The translations under genes and the position numbers were made by a program. From Verrucomicrobiaceae bacterium (GTDB taxonomy: Bacteria > Verrucomicrobiota > Verrucomicrobiia > Verrucomicrobiales > Verrucomicrobiaceae), in NCBI GenBank assembly GCA_027484445.1, contig JAIXSY010000055.1, positions 124,001 to 188,000 of the forward strand: a DNA stretch of 64,000 nt, given 5' to 3'. Below, piece after piece: positions 27,695 through 36,613 of the stretch; position 1 is the first letter of the stretch; the number at the start of each line of letters is the position of its first letter. The notes below the pieces were generated by a model that worked only from the letters and a program-made list of their open reading frames with translations, was not told the origin of the DNA and made no database searches.

Positions 27695-27741
27695 ACTTGC
27701 TTGGGAACAGTGGTTCGAGAAAAACGATAACAAGAATTTTC

Positions 27742-29007
27742 TTAGCTAAACAAGGCCTGCACTGGCTTTCCCCCATCGGTGATGGGCACAGGTCGAGTTC
27801 CGTCCATCAGCTCTTTGGCAGGGTCAATCCCCATCGCTGCATGAATCGTGGCGTGAAAGTCCACGAGGGGGACTGAATTTTCGACAGGCAGCTTTGCGAG
27901 TTCATCCGTGACGCCATAAGCGCCGCGATGGTTCAGGCCACCACCGGCCAAAACCATGGAAAACGCAGTCCCTTGGTGACCACGTCCACCCCGCCCGTCA
28001 AACTGCGCAGGACGGCCAAACTCCGTGCCGACCACAATCAGCGTCTTGTCCAAAAGCTTCTGATGCTTCAAATCTCGGATGAGGGCCGATAGCGCGGTAT
28101 CGAGCTCCTGAATCAGAAGATGCTGATTTTTGTAGCCTTCGTTGTGGATGTCCCACCCAGTTCCATTCATGAAGTTCAGGTTGTGTGAAACCTCAATGAA
28201 ACGAACACCGGCCTGAACCAGACGACGGGCGAGCAAACAGCGTTGACCGAACTCGCCACCATAATCGTTGCGAAGCGAGGCCGGTTCTTCTTTCAGATTG
28301 AAGTGCCTCATGAACTTCGGGCCCGAGAGGTGTAGCGCTTGCTCTTGAGCCTGGATGTAATCGGCAACCGAGGAATCGCGTGGTGCACGCGCCATCAGCG
28401 GTTTCAGCAATTGCTCGCGGGTTAGCGCACGCTTTTCATCGACAAAATCAGGCCGTGTGAAGCCTGCCGGGCCGGTATTGGTGTCTGTGAGATAAACGTA
28501 ACCTGCCTTGGCCCCCAGAAAGCCAGGGCCACGGCTCACGTTGGGATATCCGATCAAGATGTAGGGTGGCATGTCGGTGCTAGCCGCCCCTTTTTCATGG
28601 GCGATGATGCTTCCGATGCTGGGATAAATCGTGTTGCCGGAGATCATTCGCCCCGTGTGAACGATGTTCGTGGCAAAGGCGTGCTCATCGACCACATGGT
28701 GGTTCACCGTTCGCATGGCTGTGACGTGTTCCATCACCCGTGCGGTCTTCGCCAAATGCTCGACGACTTGAACTCCTGGCACAGCCGTGTCGATTGCTTT
28801 GTAGAGAGAGCCCGCGACCTTCTGCTTCGACTCATTGTCACCCAGTTTTTTCGGGTCAAACGTGTCAATCTGGCCCATGCCACCGCCAAGCCAGATGAAA
28901 ATGCAATGCTCGGCTTTTCCCCGAGGTTGATGAACTGGGGTGTTGTTCGCCCACAAAGGCGCGGTGCCAACAGATGCGACGGAAGTTAGAAAGGAACGGC
29001 GTTTCAT
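27742..29007 (-). CDS. DUF1501 secreted sulfatase-like protein
   Basis: The 421-residue product begins K-R-R-S-F-L-T, a Tat-like signal. It then shows DUF1501 hallmarks: HCIFIWLGGGMGQIDTFDPK, MRTVNHHVVDEHAFATNIVH, KTLIVVGTEFGRPAQFDGRG and RGHQGTAFSMVLAGGGLNHRG. The family belongs to the alkaline phosphatase/sulfatase superfamily and is greatly expanded in Planctomycetes and Verrucomicrobia, often beside cytochrome-type DUF1549/DUF1553 genes. No such partner is adjacent here, so it stands alone. The substrate is unknown. It is divergent from thiE, with 137 bases between them. Confidence 0.92.
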   Translation of the reverse strand: MKRRSFLTSVASVGTAPLWANNTPVHQPRGKAEHCIFIWLGGGMGQIDTFDPKKLGDNESKQKVAGSLYKAIDTAVPGVQVVEHLAKTARVMEHVTAMRTVNHHVVDEHAFATNIVHTGRMISGNTIYPSIGSIIAHEKGAASTDMPPYILIGYPNVSRGPGFLGAKAGYVYLTDTNTGPAGFTRPDFVDEKRALTREQLLKPLMARAPRDSSVADYIQAQEQALHLSGPKFMRHFNLKEEPASLRNDYGGEFGQRCLLARRLVQAGVRFIEVSHNLNFMNGTGWDIHNEGYKNQHLLIQELDTALSALIRDLKHQKLLDKTLIVVGTEFGRPAQFDGRGGRGHQGTAFSMVLAGGGLNHRGAYGVTDELAKLPVENSVPLVDFHATIHAAMGIDPAKELMDGTRPVPITDGGKPVQALFS

Positions 29008-29144
29008 GGTTTTAGGCTTCGCACCGAATACAACGCCATGACTGGCTCTTTTTCACAGGGACTGTGCCTCACTTTCGTGGGGGGCAGAGTGCCGCTCCAG
29101 AAAAAGCTGCTGGACAAAGGTAGGTCAGCACGGAATTCGGCCTC

Positions 29145-29777
29145 ATGAACTCTCGCGCAATTCTCCAGCAAGCACGGCTCTACGGCATTTTGGACCTAGG
29201 CTACGTACAGCCCCAGGCTATCACCCGAGTCACCGAATCCCTCTGCATCGGTGGAGTTGATCTTTTGCAGCTGCGGGCCAAGGGCAAAACTCCAGCCGAA
29301 ATTGAGAGCTGGGCTCAGCAAATGCTGCCCATCACGAGGTCACACAGCGTGCCGCTCATCATCAATGATCACCCCGAGGTGGCAGCCAAAGTCGGCTGCG
29401 AGGGGGTGCATGTTGGCCAAGACGATGACTCTGTGGCACGAGCTCGATCATGGGTCGGGCCAGATGTTCTGATTGGCAAATCTACCCACAGCATGGCTCA
29501 AGCCCTAGCCGCCCAGGAAGAAGCCCCGGACTACATTGGCTTTGGCCCGCTTTACGCCACGGGCACCAAGCCCGATTACACGCCCGTGGGTCTGGCAGAT
29601 GTCTCCGCGGTGCATGCGACGGTCAGCCTACCCATCTTTTGCATCGGAGGGGTAAACCTCAGCCGCATTCAAGAAATCGTGCAGGCAGGAGCACGCCGCG
29701 TGGTGGCTGTATCTGCGCTTTTGCTGGCTGAAGCGATCGAGGAAGAAACCCGCCGCTTGAAAGCTTCGTTGCCCTAA
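29145..29777 (+). CDS. thiE: Thiamine-phosphate synthase
   Basis: ThiE joins HMP diphosphate and thiazole phosphate to make thiamine phosphate. The 210-residue TIM-barrel protein has GVDLLQLRAKGKTPAEIESW, PLIINDHPEVAAKVGCEGVHVGQDD with the substrate-binding Asn-Asp and Gly-Gln-Asp, GKSTHSMAQALAA, and DYIGFGPLYATGTKPDYTPVG. The end carries CIGGVNLSRIQEIVQAGARR. All are standard ThiE positions. I see no TPP riboswitch core in the 137 bases upstream. The LolA-like gene follows after 27 bases if its ATG start is correct. Confidence 0.95.
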   Translation: MNSRAILQQARLYGILDLGYVQPQAITRVTESLCIGGVDLLQLRAKGKTPAEIESWAQQMLPITRSHSVPLIINDHPEVAAKVGCEGVHVGQDDDSVARARSWVGPDVLIGKSTHSMAQALAAQEEAPDYIGFGPLYATGTKPDYTPVGLADVSAVHATVSLPIFCIGGVNLSRIQEIVQAGARRVVAVSALLLAEAIEEETRRLKASLP

Positions 29778-29804
29778 GGTTTGGACATCGTGCTTTATCT
29801 TCTC

Positions 29805-30488
29805 ATGCCTTCATCTGCTTGCTTTCGTCTCCAGGGTCTTTGGCTTTTGGGTTGGACATCGTTGTGGCTGACCTTGGCCACGCAGCATCACGCCTACGCA
29901 CAGGCCGTCTCACTGCCAAAGCCTGCCTCTCCGCTGCCGCAGGCCTTGCTGGACTGGTCACGACAGCAGGCAAATCTGCCAGACATGATGGTGACGTTTC
30001 ACCAAACCCGCTCCCTCCCGACTTTGAAGCAGCCAGTGTCCACACGTGGCTGTTTTTGGCGATTTCGGGATGGTGCCTTTCGCTGGGAACTCGGCAGCCC
30101 AGCTGCGACGGTGCTGGTGCATGACCTGAAGGAATTTCGGGTCAAAGAAACACCCCAAGCGGACTGGAAACGGCTAGAAGAAAACGATGCCCGCTACCGC
30201 ATGTGGGCGCGTTTTCTAAGCGGTCGTGAGGCTTCCCCCGAGGAGATGACGCGCCACTTCATCGTCCAGCAAAGTGAAGACTCACCCGGCGTCACCACGG
30301 TCACGCTGCGTCCGAAAGCACCCATGGTTCGCCGCCATCTTCGCCAGCTTGACCTGCAAATCAGCCAAAGTGAAGCCCGACTGCTTCAGCTCAGGGTGAT
30401 TCAGGGGGATACATCGACCATTTTGATGCAATTCGACCAACCCCGAACAGTGTCGGCTGAGGAAAAGGCCAAAGTTTTAGTGAAGTAA
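29805..30488 (+). CDS. LolA-like outer-membrane lipoprotein carrier
   Basis: From ATG 29805 the product is 227 residues with a signal peptide ending near AYAQ. The mature part fits the LolA-like fold: MMVTFHQTRSLPTLKQPVSTRGCFWRF, where typical LolA has a strand pair after a Q-T-R motif, FRWELGSPAATVLVHDLKEF, and later VTLRPKAPMVRRHLRQLDLQI. Such proteins carry lipids or lipoproteins across the periplasm. Sequence is divergent from classical LolA, so the function is predicted from fold-like features only. It follows thiE and converges with the HPr gene. A TTG at 29781 is an alternative start. Confidence 0.75.
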   Translation: MPSSACFRLQGLWLLGWTSLWLTLATQHHAYAQAVSLPKPASPLPQALLDWSRQQANLPDMMVTFHQTRSLPTLKQPVSTRGCFWRFRDGAFRWELGSPAATVLVHDLKEFRVKETPQADWKRLEENDARYRMWARFLSGREASPEEMTRHFIVQQSEDSPGVTTVTLRPKAPMVRRHLRQLDLQISQSEARLLQLRVIQGDTSTILMQFDQPRTVSAEEKAKVLVK

Positions 30489-30507
30489 AGCCTTGCTGCT
30501 CAGCAAC

Positions 30508-30780
30508 TCATTCGACATCACCGAAGCCTGAATTCACCAGTTCTTCGAGATCCGTCATGGCTTCTTCCGCATCGGCACCTTCGGTGATCAGGCGGATGGT
30601 TTCCCCGCGGCCAGCCGCCAACATCATCAGACCCATGATGCTTTTGCCATTCACGGGCTCGTCATCCTTCTCCACCCAAATGTCGCACTTGTACTTGCTG
30701 GCACGCTTCACGAACTGGGCAGCCGGCCTAGCGTGTAGGCCCATCTTGTTGCGAATGGTGAGATCTTTTTGAAGCGTCAT
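30508..30780 (-). CDS. HPr family phosphocarrier protein
   Basis: From ATG 30780 the product is 90 residues, the normal HPr size. The phosphorylated His is in GLHARPA, and the regulatory Ser lies in the VNGKSIMGLMMLA block, which is the site used by HPr kinase. The frame is also open to an ATG at 30828 that overlaps the hprK stop in an ATGA arrangement and would add 16 residues; the family length argues for 30780. It lies directly downstream of hprK on the same strand. No enzyme I or sugar-specific EII genes are in the window, so a regulatory rather than transport role is possible. Confidence 0.92.
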   Translation of the reverse strand: MTLQKDLTIRNKMGLHARPAAQFVKRASKYKCDIWVEKDDEPVNGKSIMGLMMLAAGRGETIRLITEGADAEEAMTDLEELVNSGFGDVE

Positions 30781-30824
30781 GGAGAGATAGCGATGGGGCG
30801 GCGTACTCGTCGGGCTGGATGAAA

Positions 30825-31796
30825 TCATCCTAATTGATCTTGCGCCATCTTTTTCAACAACCTTTGATCAAACTCTACGGCGCTGTTGTAGCCAAAGGCA
30901 CGCAGCTTGTAGTTCAGAGCCGCCAGCTCGATCAATCCAGCCACATCCCGGCCGGGAGCGACCGGTAGATCCACTTTGGAGACAGCGACGCCCATGACAT
31001 CCACGGTTTCTTCCTCCTTGCCCACGCGCTCGAGGTCCTCCGCATCCTTGAGAAAGACCAGACGCACAATCAGATCCAGACGCTTGCTCATGCGCACGCG
31101 CCCGACGCCAAAGAGCGCGGCGACATTCAGGATGCCCAAGCCGCGGATTTCGATCATATCGCGGGTCACATCAGGGGCTGTACCAACGATTTCTCGGTCT
31201 TCCACATTCCTCAGACGCACAGCATCGTCCGCGACCAGACTGGCTCCACGCTGCAGCAGGCCGATCACACTTTCGCTTTTGCCCGTGCCACTGTCCCCCT
31301 GAATCAGCACGCCGATGCCCTGCACGTCCACCAGACAGCCGTGGACAGTGGTCGATGGGGCAAACGCCGTGTCGAGCTTGATCGTGGCGATGTTCAGGAA
31401 CTTCATGGTCAGCATGCTCGTCTGAAAAATCGAGATCCCAGCCTCATTGGCCAACTGCACCAAATCCTCGGACAGTCGATGTCCTCGGGCCACGATCAGA
31501 CAAGGAATCTCCCACGAGCAGAGCTGGCTAAAGCGCGCCTCTCTCAACTTCGGGTCCAGCGAATCGAGGAAAGACAGCTCCGAGTTCCCAATAACCTGAA
31601 TGCGCTTGTAGGCGAAGTAGCTGAAAAAACCAGACAAGGCCAAGCCAGGACGATTCACCGAAGGCTCCAGGATTTTGCGACTGAATCCCACATCGGTGCC
31701 CACCAGCTTCATGCGCAGGCTTTTTTCATGCTGATGAAAAAACTCACCGACCGTGATGGAGGTGGTCCGTTTGATCTTCATGGGGGGAGCACTCAT
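30825..31796 (-). CDS. hprK: HPr kinase/phosphorylase
   Basis: The 323-residue product has an N-terminal domain followed by the kinase domain with P-loop GDSGTGKS at residues 167-174 and the HprK signature EIRGLGILNVAALFGVG. It phosphorylates HPr on the regulatory Ser using ATP or PPi and reverses this reaction, linking carbon status to transcription or enzyme activity. Length is normal. It is upstream of HPr, forming a two-gene unit. An alternative start at ATG 31781 would lose five residues only. Confidence 0.95.
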   Translation of the reverse strand: MSAPPMKIKRTTSITVGEFFHQHEKSLRMKLVGTDVGFSRKILEPSVNRPGLALSGFFSYFAYKRIQVIGNSELSFLDSLDPKLREARFSQLCSWEIPCLIVARGHRLSEDLVQLANEAGISIFQTSMLTMKFLNIATIKLDTAFAPSTTVHGCLVDVQGIGVLIQGDSGTGKSESVIGLLQRGASLVADDAVRLRNVEDREIVGTAPDVTRDMIEIRGLGILNVAALFGVGRVRMSKRLDLIVRLVFLKDAEDLERVGKEEETVDVMGVAVSKVDLPVAPGRDVAGLIELAALNYKLRAFGYNSAVEFDQRLLKKMAQDQLG

Positions 31797-31858
31797 GGCA
31801 GGTAGGTCTGTGTGTTCGCACCTCCTCGCACGCGGCTAAGCTGCCTGCAAGACAGTCC

Positions 31859-32581
31859 TCAGAGCGCGCTTTTAGAATTCCAGACCTGATAAGTTCCTGT
31901 CGGCACAGCTTGCAGTGCCCCACTTTTCAGCAGCGTCTCGGCACGCTCTGCCCATTGCTGGGCAAAGTGCTGGTCAGGAAAATCACAGAGATTCAGGGGG
32001 CTGCCATCCTGCCGATGGGCGAGCACCCACCAACGCTCTGGCAGATGCATCCGTGTGCGCCACCCGGCTGGATCGGCATCACGGATGCCAAGATGGTCAA
32101 TCTGGCTAGCCGAAATCCGGCGATGCTTGAGTCCGGCCCAGTCATGCAGATGCAATTGGCCACTTTCCACCACAGCCCAGCGCGGACGCCAGATCAGCAG
32201 GATCAGCAGCCCAACCAAGAGCCCCATCCCAGGGAGCAAGAGGGGCGGTGAAAAAACCAATTCTAGGGTTCCAGGTGCACGGCTCGCGATCAGCCTCAGC
32301 GCAGCATCCTGAATGCTAAGCAGGGGTTCCCGCATGTTCATCAGCCTCACGAAAGTCTGCCGACCCGGAGCCCGAAGTTCAAGATAGCTGCTATTTTTCT
32401 GGCCATAGAATCGGACCACCGTGGCGAGCCCATGATCCTTCGTTTGCCATGGCACATGGAAAAAACTCATCTTTTCTGTGATGCGAACCGCATGGGCCTC
32501 AGGCAAGGAGTCCAACTTGAAATGAAAGCGGCAGCCTGCCCACAGGGATGACACCGCGACCATTAACAGAGCGATGAGCAT
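31859..32581 (-). CDS. Membrane protein of unknown function
   Basis: From ATG 32581 the product is 240 residues. It has a signal anchor (LIALLMVAVSSLWAG), a polar region of about 85 residues with strands (HAVRITEKMSFFHVPWQ, NSSYLELRAPGRQTFVRL), one strong membrane helix (LLPGMGLLVGLLILLIW), and a cytoplasmic or periplasmic tail with RHRQDGSP-like polar strands. I recognise no family. The reading frame continues upstream to ATG 32710 and 32773; a longer product with another hydrophobic stretch cannot be excluded. It stands 62 bases upstream of nothing on its strand (hprK starts at 31796), so it may be the first gene of the hprK-HPr unit. Confidence 0.55.
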   Translation of the reverse strand: MLIALLMVAVSSLWAGCRFHFKLDSLPEAHAVRITEKMSFFHVPWQTKDHGLATVVRFYGQKNSSYLELRAPGRQTFVRLMNMREPLLSIQDAALRLIASRAPGTLELVFSPPLLLPGMGLLVGLLILLIWRPRWAVVESGQLHLHDWAGLKHRRISASQIDHLGIRDADPAGWRTRMHLPERWWVLAHRQDGSPLNLCDFPDQHFAQQWAERAETLLKSGALQAVPTGTYQVWNSKSAL

Positions 32582-32955
32582 TCGAATCCAAGAGCCTTGT
32601 CTCAGTATGATCCGCTGCTCAGATTCAACAATGACTCGCGCTGCCCCATGGATGAACCACAGCAAAAGGCTGTAGGCCAAGGTGTATTCGCTGAAAGGTC
32701 TGTAGCTCATCAGATCGCAGGAGTGGCAAAAACAACCAACTCCGAAGTTTTGCCACCAAAAGCCACATCTCAAAACAGTCTCAAAGAGCTCATGGTCATG
32801 TTTTTGACGATTTCATTTTCGCCCAAAACATGTGGGCCCAGCTCTGGGGAAAGGCTTGCACCCGCCCCTCCAAAGCTGTCGTCTTCGAATCATTGCCGTG
32901 TGCAGCTAGCTTGCCCTATCGTAACCCATGGTCTAGGCATCTGTCCCCCTTCTCC
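32582..32955. other. 374-base divergent intergenic region
   Basis: The region lies between the start chosen for the minus-strand membrane protein and the glycosyltransferase ATG. Open frames extend into it from both sides (minus to 32773, plus to 32830). I see no RNA structure, repeat or convincing promoter. Part may be coding if the longer minus-strand start at 32710 is correct. Confidence 0.4.
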
Positions 32956-34242
32956 ATGCGCATCCTCCACCTCACCCCTGGCACAGGCAGCTTTCACTGC
33001 GGCAGCTGTCTTCGCGATCATGCCCTGATCCGCGCGCTTCGCTCTCGTGGGCACGATGCACTCATGGCTCCCCTTTATCTTCCCCTCGTCACCGATCGTG
33101 AGGCCAGCAATCCCGAATTGCCCGTGCAGGCGGGTGGCATCAGCCTCTACTTGCAGGAAAAAATGCCCTGGCTGCGCTACGTGCCAAGCTTTCTCCTGCG
33201 TGGACTGAATTCCCCTGCCCTGCTGAAGTTTGCCTCCCGCTTCGTGGGCATGACCAGCGCGAAAGACCTGGGTCGCATGACCCTCGGTGCCTTGGCCGGA
33301 GAACAAGGCAATCAATGGCCGGAATGGAAGCGAACCCTGGACTGGATTCAAAAGGAAGCAAAACCTGACGTCATTTCTCTCTCAAACAGCCTGCTCATGG
33401 GGCTTTGTCCGGCGATCGAGCGAGACCTTCGCCTTCCCATCATCGTCTCGTTGCAAGGAGAAGACTCTTTTCTCGACACCCTGATCGATCCCTACCGCGA
33501 ACAAAGCTGGGCCGCGATGCGTGCGAATGCTCGCAGCGTGACATGCTTCATCGCCCCCAGCCAATTTTATGCCGATGCCATGGCCAAGAGGCTAGAGATC
33601 CCTGCTGAAAAGATTCATGTCATCCACAATGGCCTGGACGTCACTGCCTTTGCGCCAGCCAAACCTGACCCGAACTGGCCCATCATAGGTTACTTTGCCC
33701 GCATGATTCATGGCAAAGGTCTCACCACACTGGTGGATGCCTTCATCGAACTAGCAGGCCGAGGCACCCTGCCGCGTTTGAAACTGAAAATTGGTGGAGC
33801 CAAAACTCCTGCTGATGAAAAATACCTAACTGAATTGCGCGCCAAACTGGCGAACTACGGGCTGCAGGAGCGTGTGGAATGGCATCCCAACGTCAGCTTT
33901 CACGACAAAGTGAAGTTCTTCCGCGATCTCACGGTTTTCTCGGTGCCTGCCACTTATGGCGAAGCCTTCGGCCTTTACGTGATCGAGGCCATCGCCAGCG
34001 GTGTGCCCGTGGTGCAACCCAGGCACGGTGCCTTTCCCGAACTGATCGAAGCCACAGGCGGTGGTATTTTGTGTGAGCCTGATGAGCCCAAGGCCCTGGC
34101 CGATGCACTTGAAACTCTGCTGCTGAACGGCCAGCAGCGGGAAAAGCTCATCTCCACCGGCACGAGCAAGGTCCGCTCAGAATTCACCGCCATGCGCATG
34201 GCGGCGAAGTTTGAGGAAGCACTCCTGCAAATGCGGTCCTAA
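32956..34242 (+). CDS. Family 4-type glycosyltransferase
   Basis: From ATG 32956 the product is 428 residues. It has the two-Rossmann GT-B layout: N-terminal RILHLTPGTGSFHCGSCLRD and a C-terminal half with VIHNGLDVTAF, GYFARMIHGKGLTTLVDAF and the E-x7-E sugar-nucleotide motif GEAFGLYVIEAIASGVPVV. These proteins transfer sugars to lipids or glycans of the cell envelope. The upstream frame to 32830 lacks family similarity. It is followed by the 2-hydroxyacid dehydrogenase gene after 84 bases, with no strong link. Donor and acceptor cannot be assigned. Confidence 0.92.
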   Translation: MRILHLTPGTGSFHCGSCLRDHALIRALRSRGHDALMAPLYLPLVTDREASNPELPVQAGGISLYLQEKMPWLRYVPSFLLRGLNSPALLKFASRFVGMTSAKDLGRMTLGALAGEQGNQWPEWKRTLDWIQKEAKPDVISLSNSLLMGLCPAIERDLRLPIIVSLQGEDSFLDTLIDPYREQSWAAMRANARSVTCFIAPSQFYADAMAKRLEIPAEKIHVIHNGLDVTAFAPAKPDPNWPIIGYFARMIHGKGLTTLVDAFIELAGRGTLPRLKLKIGGAKTPADEKYLTELRAKLANYGLQERVEWHPNVSFHDKVKFFRDLTVFSVPATYGEAFGLYVIEAIASGVPVVQPRHGAFPELIEATGGGILCEPDEPKALADALETLLLNGQQREKLISTGTSKVRSEFTAMRMAAKFEEALLQMRS

Positions 34243-34326
34243 GGCCAGCCTGCACGTGTAGCATCCGACACCATCTCCTCTTGCCCTATCGGGCATCCCG
34301 GCCATGCTCGTCGGCTCTATCCTCAC

Positions 34327-35283
34327 ATGCGCGTCCTCCTCACCACCACGAGCTATCAAGACACCCCAGGCGATCACCATGCCCTTCTGGAATCTCAGGG
34401 GTATGAAATTCATCGCGAACGCGGCCCTCTGCCAGAGAGCCGAATGCTGGAACTGGCAGGAGATTTCGATGCCTTCCTCTGCGGTGACGATGAAATCACC
34501 CGTGCAGTTTTGGACAAAGCACTGCCTCGCCTGAAAGTGATCAGCAAATATGGCATCGGGCTCGACAAGATCGATGTCACCGAGTGCACCGCACGAAAGC
34601 TGCCTGTGCTTTTCACACCAGGCGTCAACCACACCACCGTGGCGGAGCATACCTTCTGCCTTCTACTCGCCCTCGTCAGAAATCTGGTCGATAGTGCGAA
34701 TGCCGTCCGCAATGGCCAGTGGAAGCGCGTCACCGGCAACGAAATCTGGAACAAGAAGATCGGCATTGTCGGTCTAGGCCGCATCGGTCAAGAAGTCGCC
34801 AAGCGAGCCCTCGCCTTTGGCATGGAAGTGCATGGCATGGACCTCTACTGGCCAGAAGCCTTTGTGAAAGATCATCCCGTGAAGCGCCACGACACCATCG
34901 AAAGCTTGATGGCCGAAATCGACGTGCTCAGCCTGCACGCCAACCTAAGCGATAGCACGCGCCACCTCGTTCGCGCGGACCGCATCGCTTTGGCGAAGAA
35001 AGGACTGCTCGTCGTGAACACCTCACGCGCTGAACTGGTGCACATGCCTGACATGATCGAAGCACTCCATGCGGGCCACATCGGCGGTTACGCCACCGAT
35101 GTGCTGGATGAAGAACCCCCGCCTGCTGATCACCCACTGCTGAAGCATCCCAAAGCGCTGATCACACCTCACATCGGCAGCAGGACCTATGAAAGCGTGC
35201 CGCGCCAAGCCATGCGCGCCACCTTGAATCTGGTAAACTTCCTCCAAGGCGGCAAAGACGTCATTCAGGCGAATTCCTTCTGA
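34327..35283 (+). CDS. D-2-hydroxyacid dehydrogenase (SerA-like)
   Basis: The 318-residue product has the NAD-binding motif GIVGLGRIGQEV and the catalytic set of D-isomer dehydrogenases: Arg in NTSRAELVHMPD, Glu in DVLDEEPPPADHP and His in LITPHIGSRT. The substrate-binding domain includes KVISKYGIGLDKIDV and NHTTVAEHTFCLLLALVRN. Such enzymes act on 3-phosphoglycerate, hydroxypyruvate/glyoxylate or related acids. There is no C-terminal ACT domain, so it is a short SerA-type or glycerate dehydrogenase. A glycerate kinase gene lies about 16 kb away, but the genes are not linked in one unit. Confidence 0.93.
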   Translation: MRVLLTTTSYQDTPGDHHALLESQGYEIHRERGPLPESRMLELAGDFDAFLCGDDEITRAVLDKALPRLKVISKYGIGLDKIDVTECTARKLPVLFTPGVNHTTVAEHTFCLLLALVRNLVDSANAVRNGQWKRVTGNEIWNKKIGIVGLGRIGQEVAKRALAFGMEVHGMDLYWPEAFVKDHPVKRHDTIESLMAEIDVLSLHANLSDSTRHLVRADRIALAKKGLLVVNTSRAELVHMPDMIEALHAGHIGGYATDVLDEEPPPADHPLLKHPKALITPHIGSRTYESVPRQAMRATLNLVNFLQGGKDVIQANSF

Positions 35284-35425
35284 ATGGATTCGTGTGCTCT
35301 TCGCCCAAAAGCAGCACGCGACGTGACGCAAAACCATCCGTTCTGCGAATCGTCTTTTCCAGCCATCCGACGACTGCCAGGAAAGGTTTTGGCATTTCTC
35401 ACGGATACTCACTAACTAAGTTCTC

Positions 35426-36103
35426 ATGTCCTCAACACGCACCCTTTGGATCCCGTTGACTCTGGCGCTCGGCACCATGGTTTCTTGCGCCACGGTCAAA
35501 AAAATCACGCCCGACATCCCTCTGCCGAGCTTTTCCACGCTGAAAAAGATCACCAACATCCTGCCCGGCATGCCTGGCAGTGATTCGGCATCAGCCGAAG
35601 ATCCACAGGTGCCCTTCAATGCACGCGGCACACTGGGCTACGGCCATTCGCTGAGATTGCATGTTTATGAAGGTGCTCGCTCACCCAAGCGAATTTTCAA
35701 CGGTGTGGTCATGGTCGATGAGCAGGGCATCATCCAGCTCGGCCAAGCGGGCTCTGCTCGCGTTGGCGGTGTTTCCTTGCCCAAAGCGGCAGACACCATT
35801 GCTGCGACATTCCGCGTCGGCATGGCCCTCGGGCGGACCGTCACGGTTCACGTCTTGTCCGTCGAAGACACCCCGGTGGTCTCGATCCGGGGTGACGTGA
35901 TGTCGGATGAATTCATCCCTGCCTGGGAAGACATGACGCTGGAGCAGGCCGTGCGCGTCTCGGGAGGTCGTAAAATCGGCTCGACGAACCATGGCATCTA
36001 CCTCATTCGTGAGGGCGTTCGGCGCTACTTTTCCTCCATCGAGCAGGCCAATGAAGAAGAGCCTGAACCCGGTGACATCATCGAACTCTCCCCTGACATC
36101 TAA
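35426..36103 (+). CDS. Wza-like polysaccharide export lipoprotein
   Basis: The 225-residue product starts with a probable lipoprotein signal ending in M-V-S-C. The middle holds a Poly_export domain (YGHSLRLHVYEG, VVMVDEQGIIQLGQAGSARVGGVSLPKAADTIAATF). A SLBB-like segment follows (VVSIRGDVMSDEFIPAWEDMTL), and the end is PGDIIELSPDI. Full Wza proteins are about 380 residues; this short form resembles many PVC and Bacteroidota export lipoproteins. It lacks a neighbouring Wzc/GumC-type chain-length protein or polymerase, so it may serve a locus elsewhere. DoxX starts six bases after it, probably on the same transcript. Confidence 0.88.
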   Translation: MSSTRTLWIPLTLALGTMVSCATVKKITPDIPLPSFSTLKKITNILPGMPGSDSASAEDPQVPFNARGTLGYGHSLRLHVYEGARSPKRIFNGVVMVDEQGIIQLGQAGSARVGGVSLPKAADTIAATFRVGMALGRTVTVHVLSVEDTPVVSIRGDVMSDEFIPAWEDMTLEQAVRVSGGRKIGSTNHGIYLIREGVRRYFSSIEQANEEEPEPGDIIELSPDI

Positions 36104-36109
36104 CCCATC

Positions 36110-36601
36110 ATGCTCGACTACATTGGCGGCCAACCCACTGCCCACAGCAACCCCTGGTCAGGTCTTTTCAAAACCATCGTCGTGCTCAGGATCGGCACGG
36201 GGGTCTTGCTCAGCCGACATGCCTGGAGCGGAGCCCAAGGTGCCTACGATTTCGTCTGGAAAGAAAAGGCCTGGGACTGGGCACGCCTCTTTGCTGAGGC
36301 TAGCGTCCCCTATCCTCAATTCACCGCACCTGCTGTGGCGGTTCTGCTGCTCGCTATCTCCGTTAGTTTTTGCATAGGCTTTCTGACCCGCCTCTTTGCA
36401 CTCGCCCTGATGCCACTTGTAGGTCTGTTTTTGCTTTACTCAGGGGAAAGCGGCTCCGTTCACGCCGAGGCAGCGTGGCTTTACCTCCTGGTCGCCTTTA
36501 CACTGCTGCTTTATGGTTCGGGAGCCATCTCGCTCGACAAGCTGTTTTATTTTGGCGAAAGCTGGGCCAGCCGACCCAAGAAAAAGAAAGGCGCTTGGTA
36601 A
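36110..36601 (+). CDS. DoxX-family membrane protein
   Basis: The 163-residue product has four hydrophobic helices with DoxX/DoxD-like features: LRIGTGVLLSRHAWSGAQ in the first, FTAPAVAVLLLAISVSFCIGFLTRLFAL in the middle and a final SLDKLFYF. It ends in a basic KKKKG tail. DoxX proteins are linked to quinone or sulfur metabolism and stress, but no enzymatic role is proven for most. It lies between the Wza-like gene (six bases upstream) and ruvC (12 bases downstream), so the three are probably co-transcribed without an evident functional link. Confidence 0.82.
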   Translation: MLDYIGGQPTAHSNPWSGLFKTIVVLRIGTGVLLSRHAWSGAQGAYDFVWKEKAWDWARLFAEASVPYPQFTAPAVAVLLLAISVSFCIGFLTRLFALALMPLVGLFLLYSGESGSVHAEAAWLYLLVAFTLLLYGSGAISLDKLFYFGESWASRPKKKKGAW

Positions 36602-36613
36602 CTCCTCATCGCC

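Noticed and set aside
29008..29144. Possible TPP riboswitch in front of thiE
   Set aside because: I could not find the conserved CUGAGA and related core segments in the 137-base gap.
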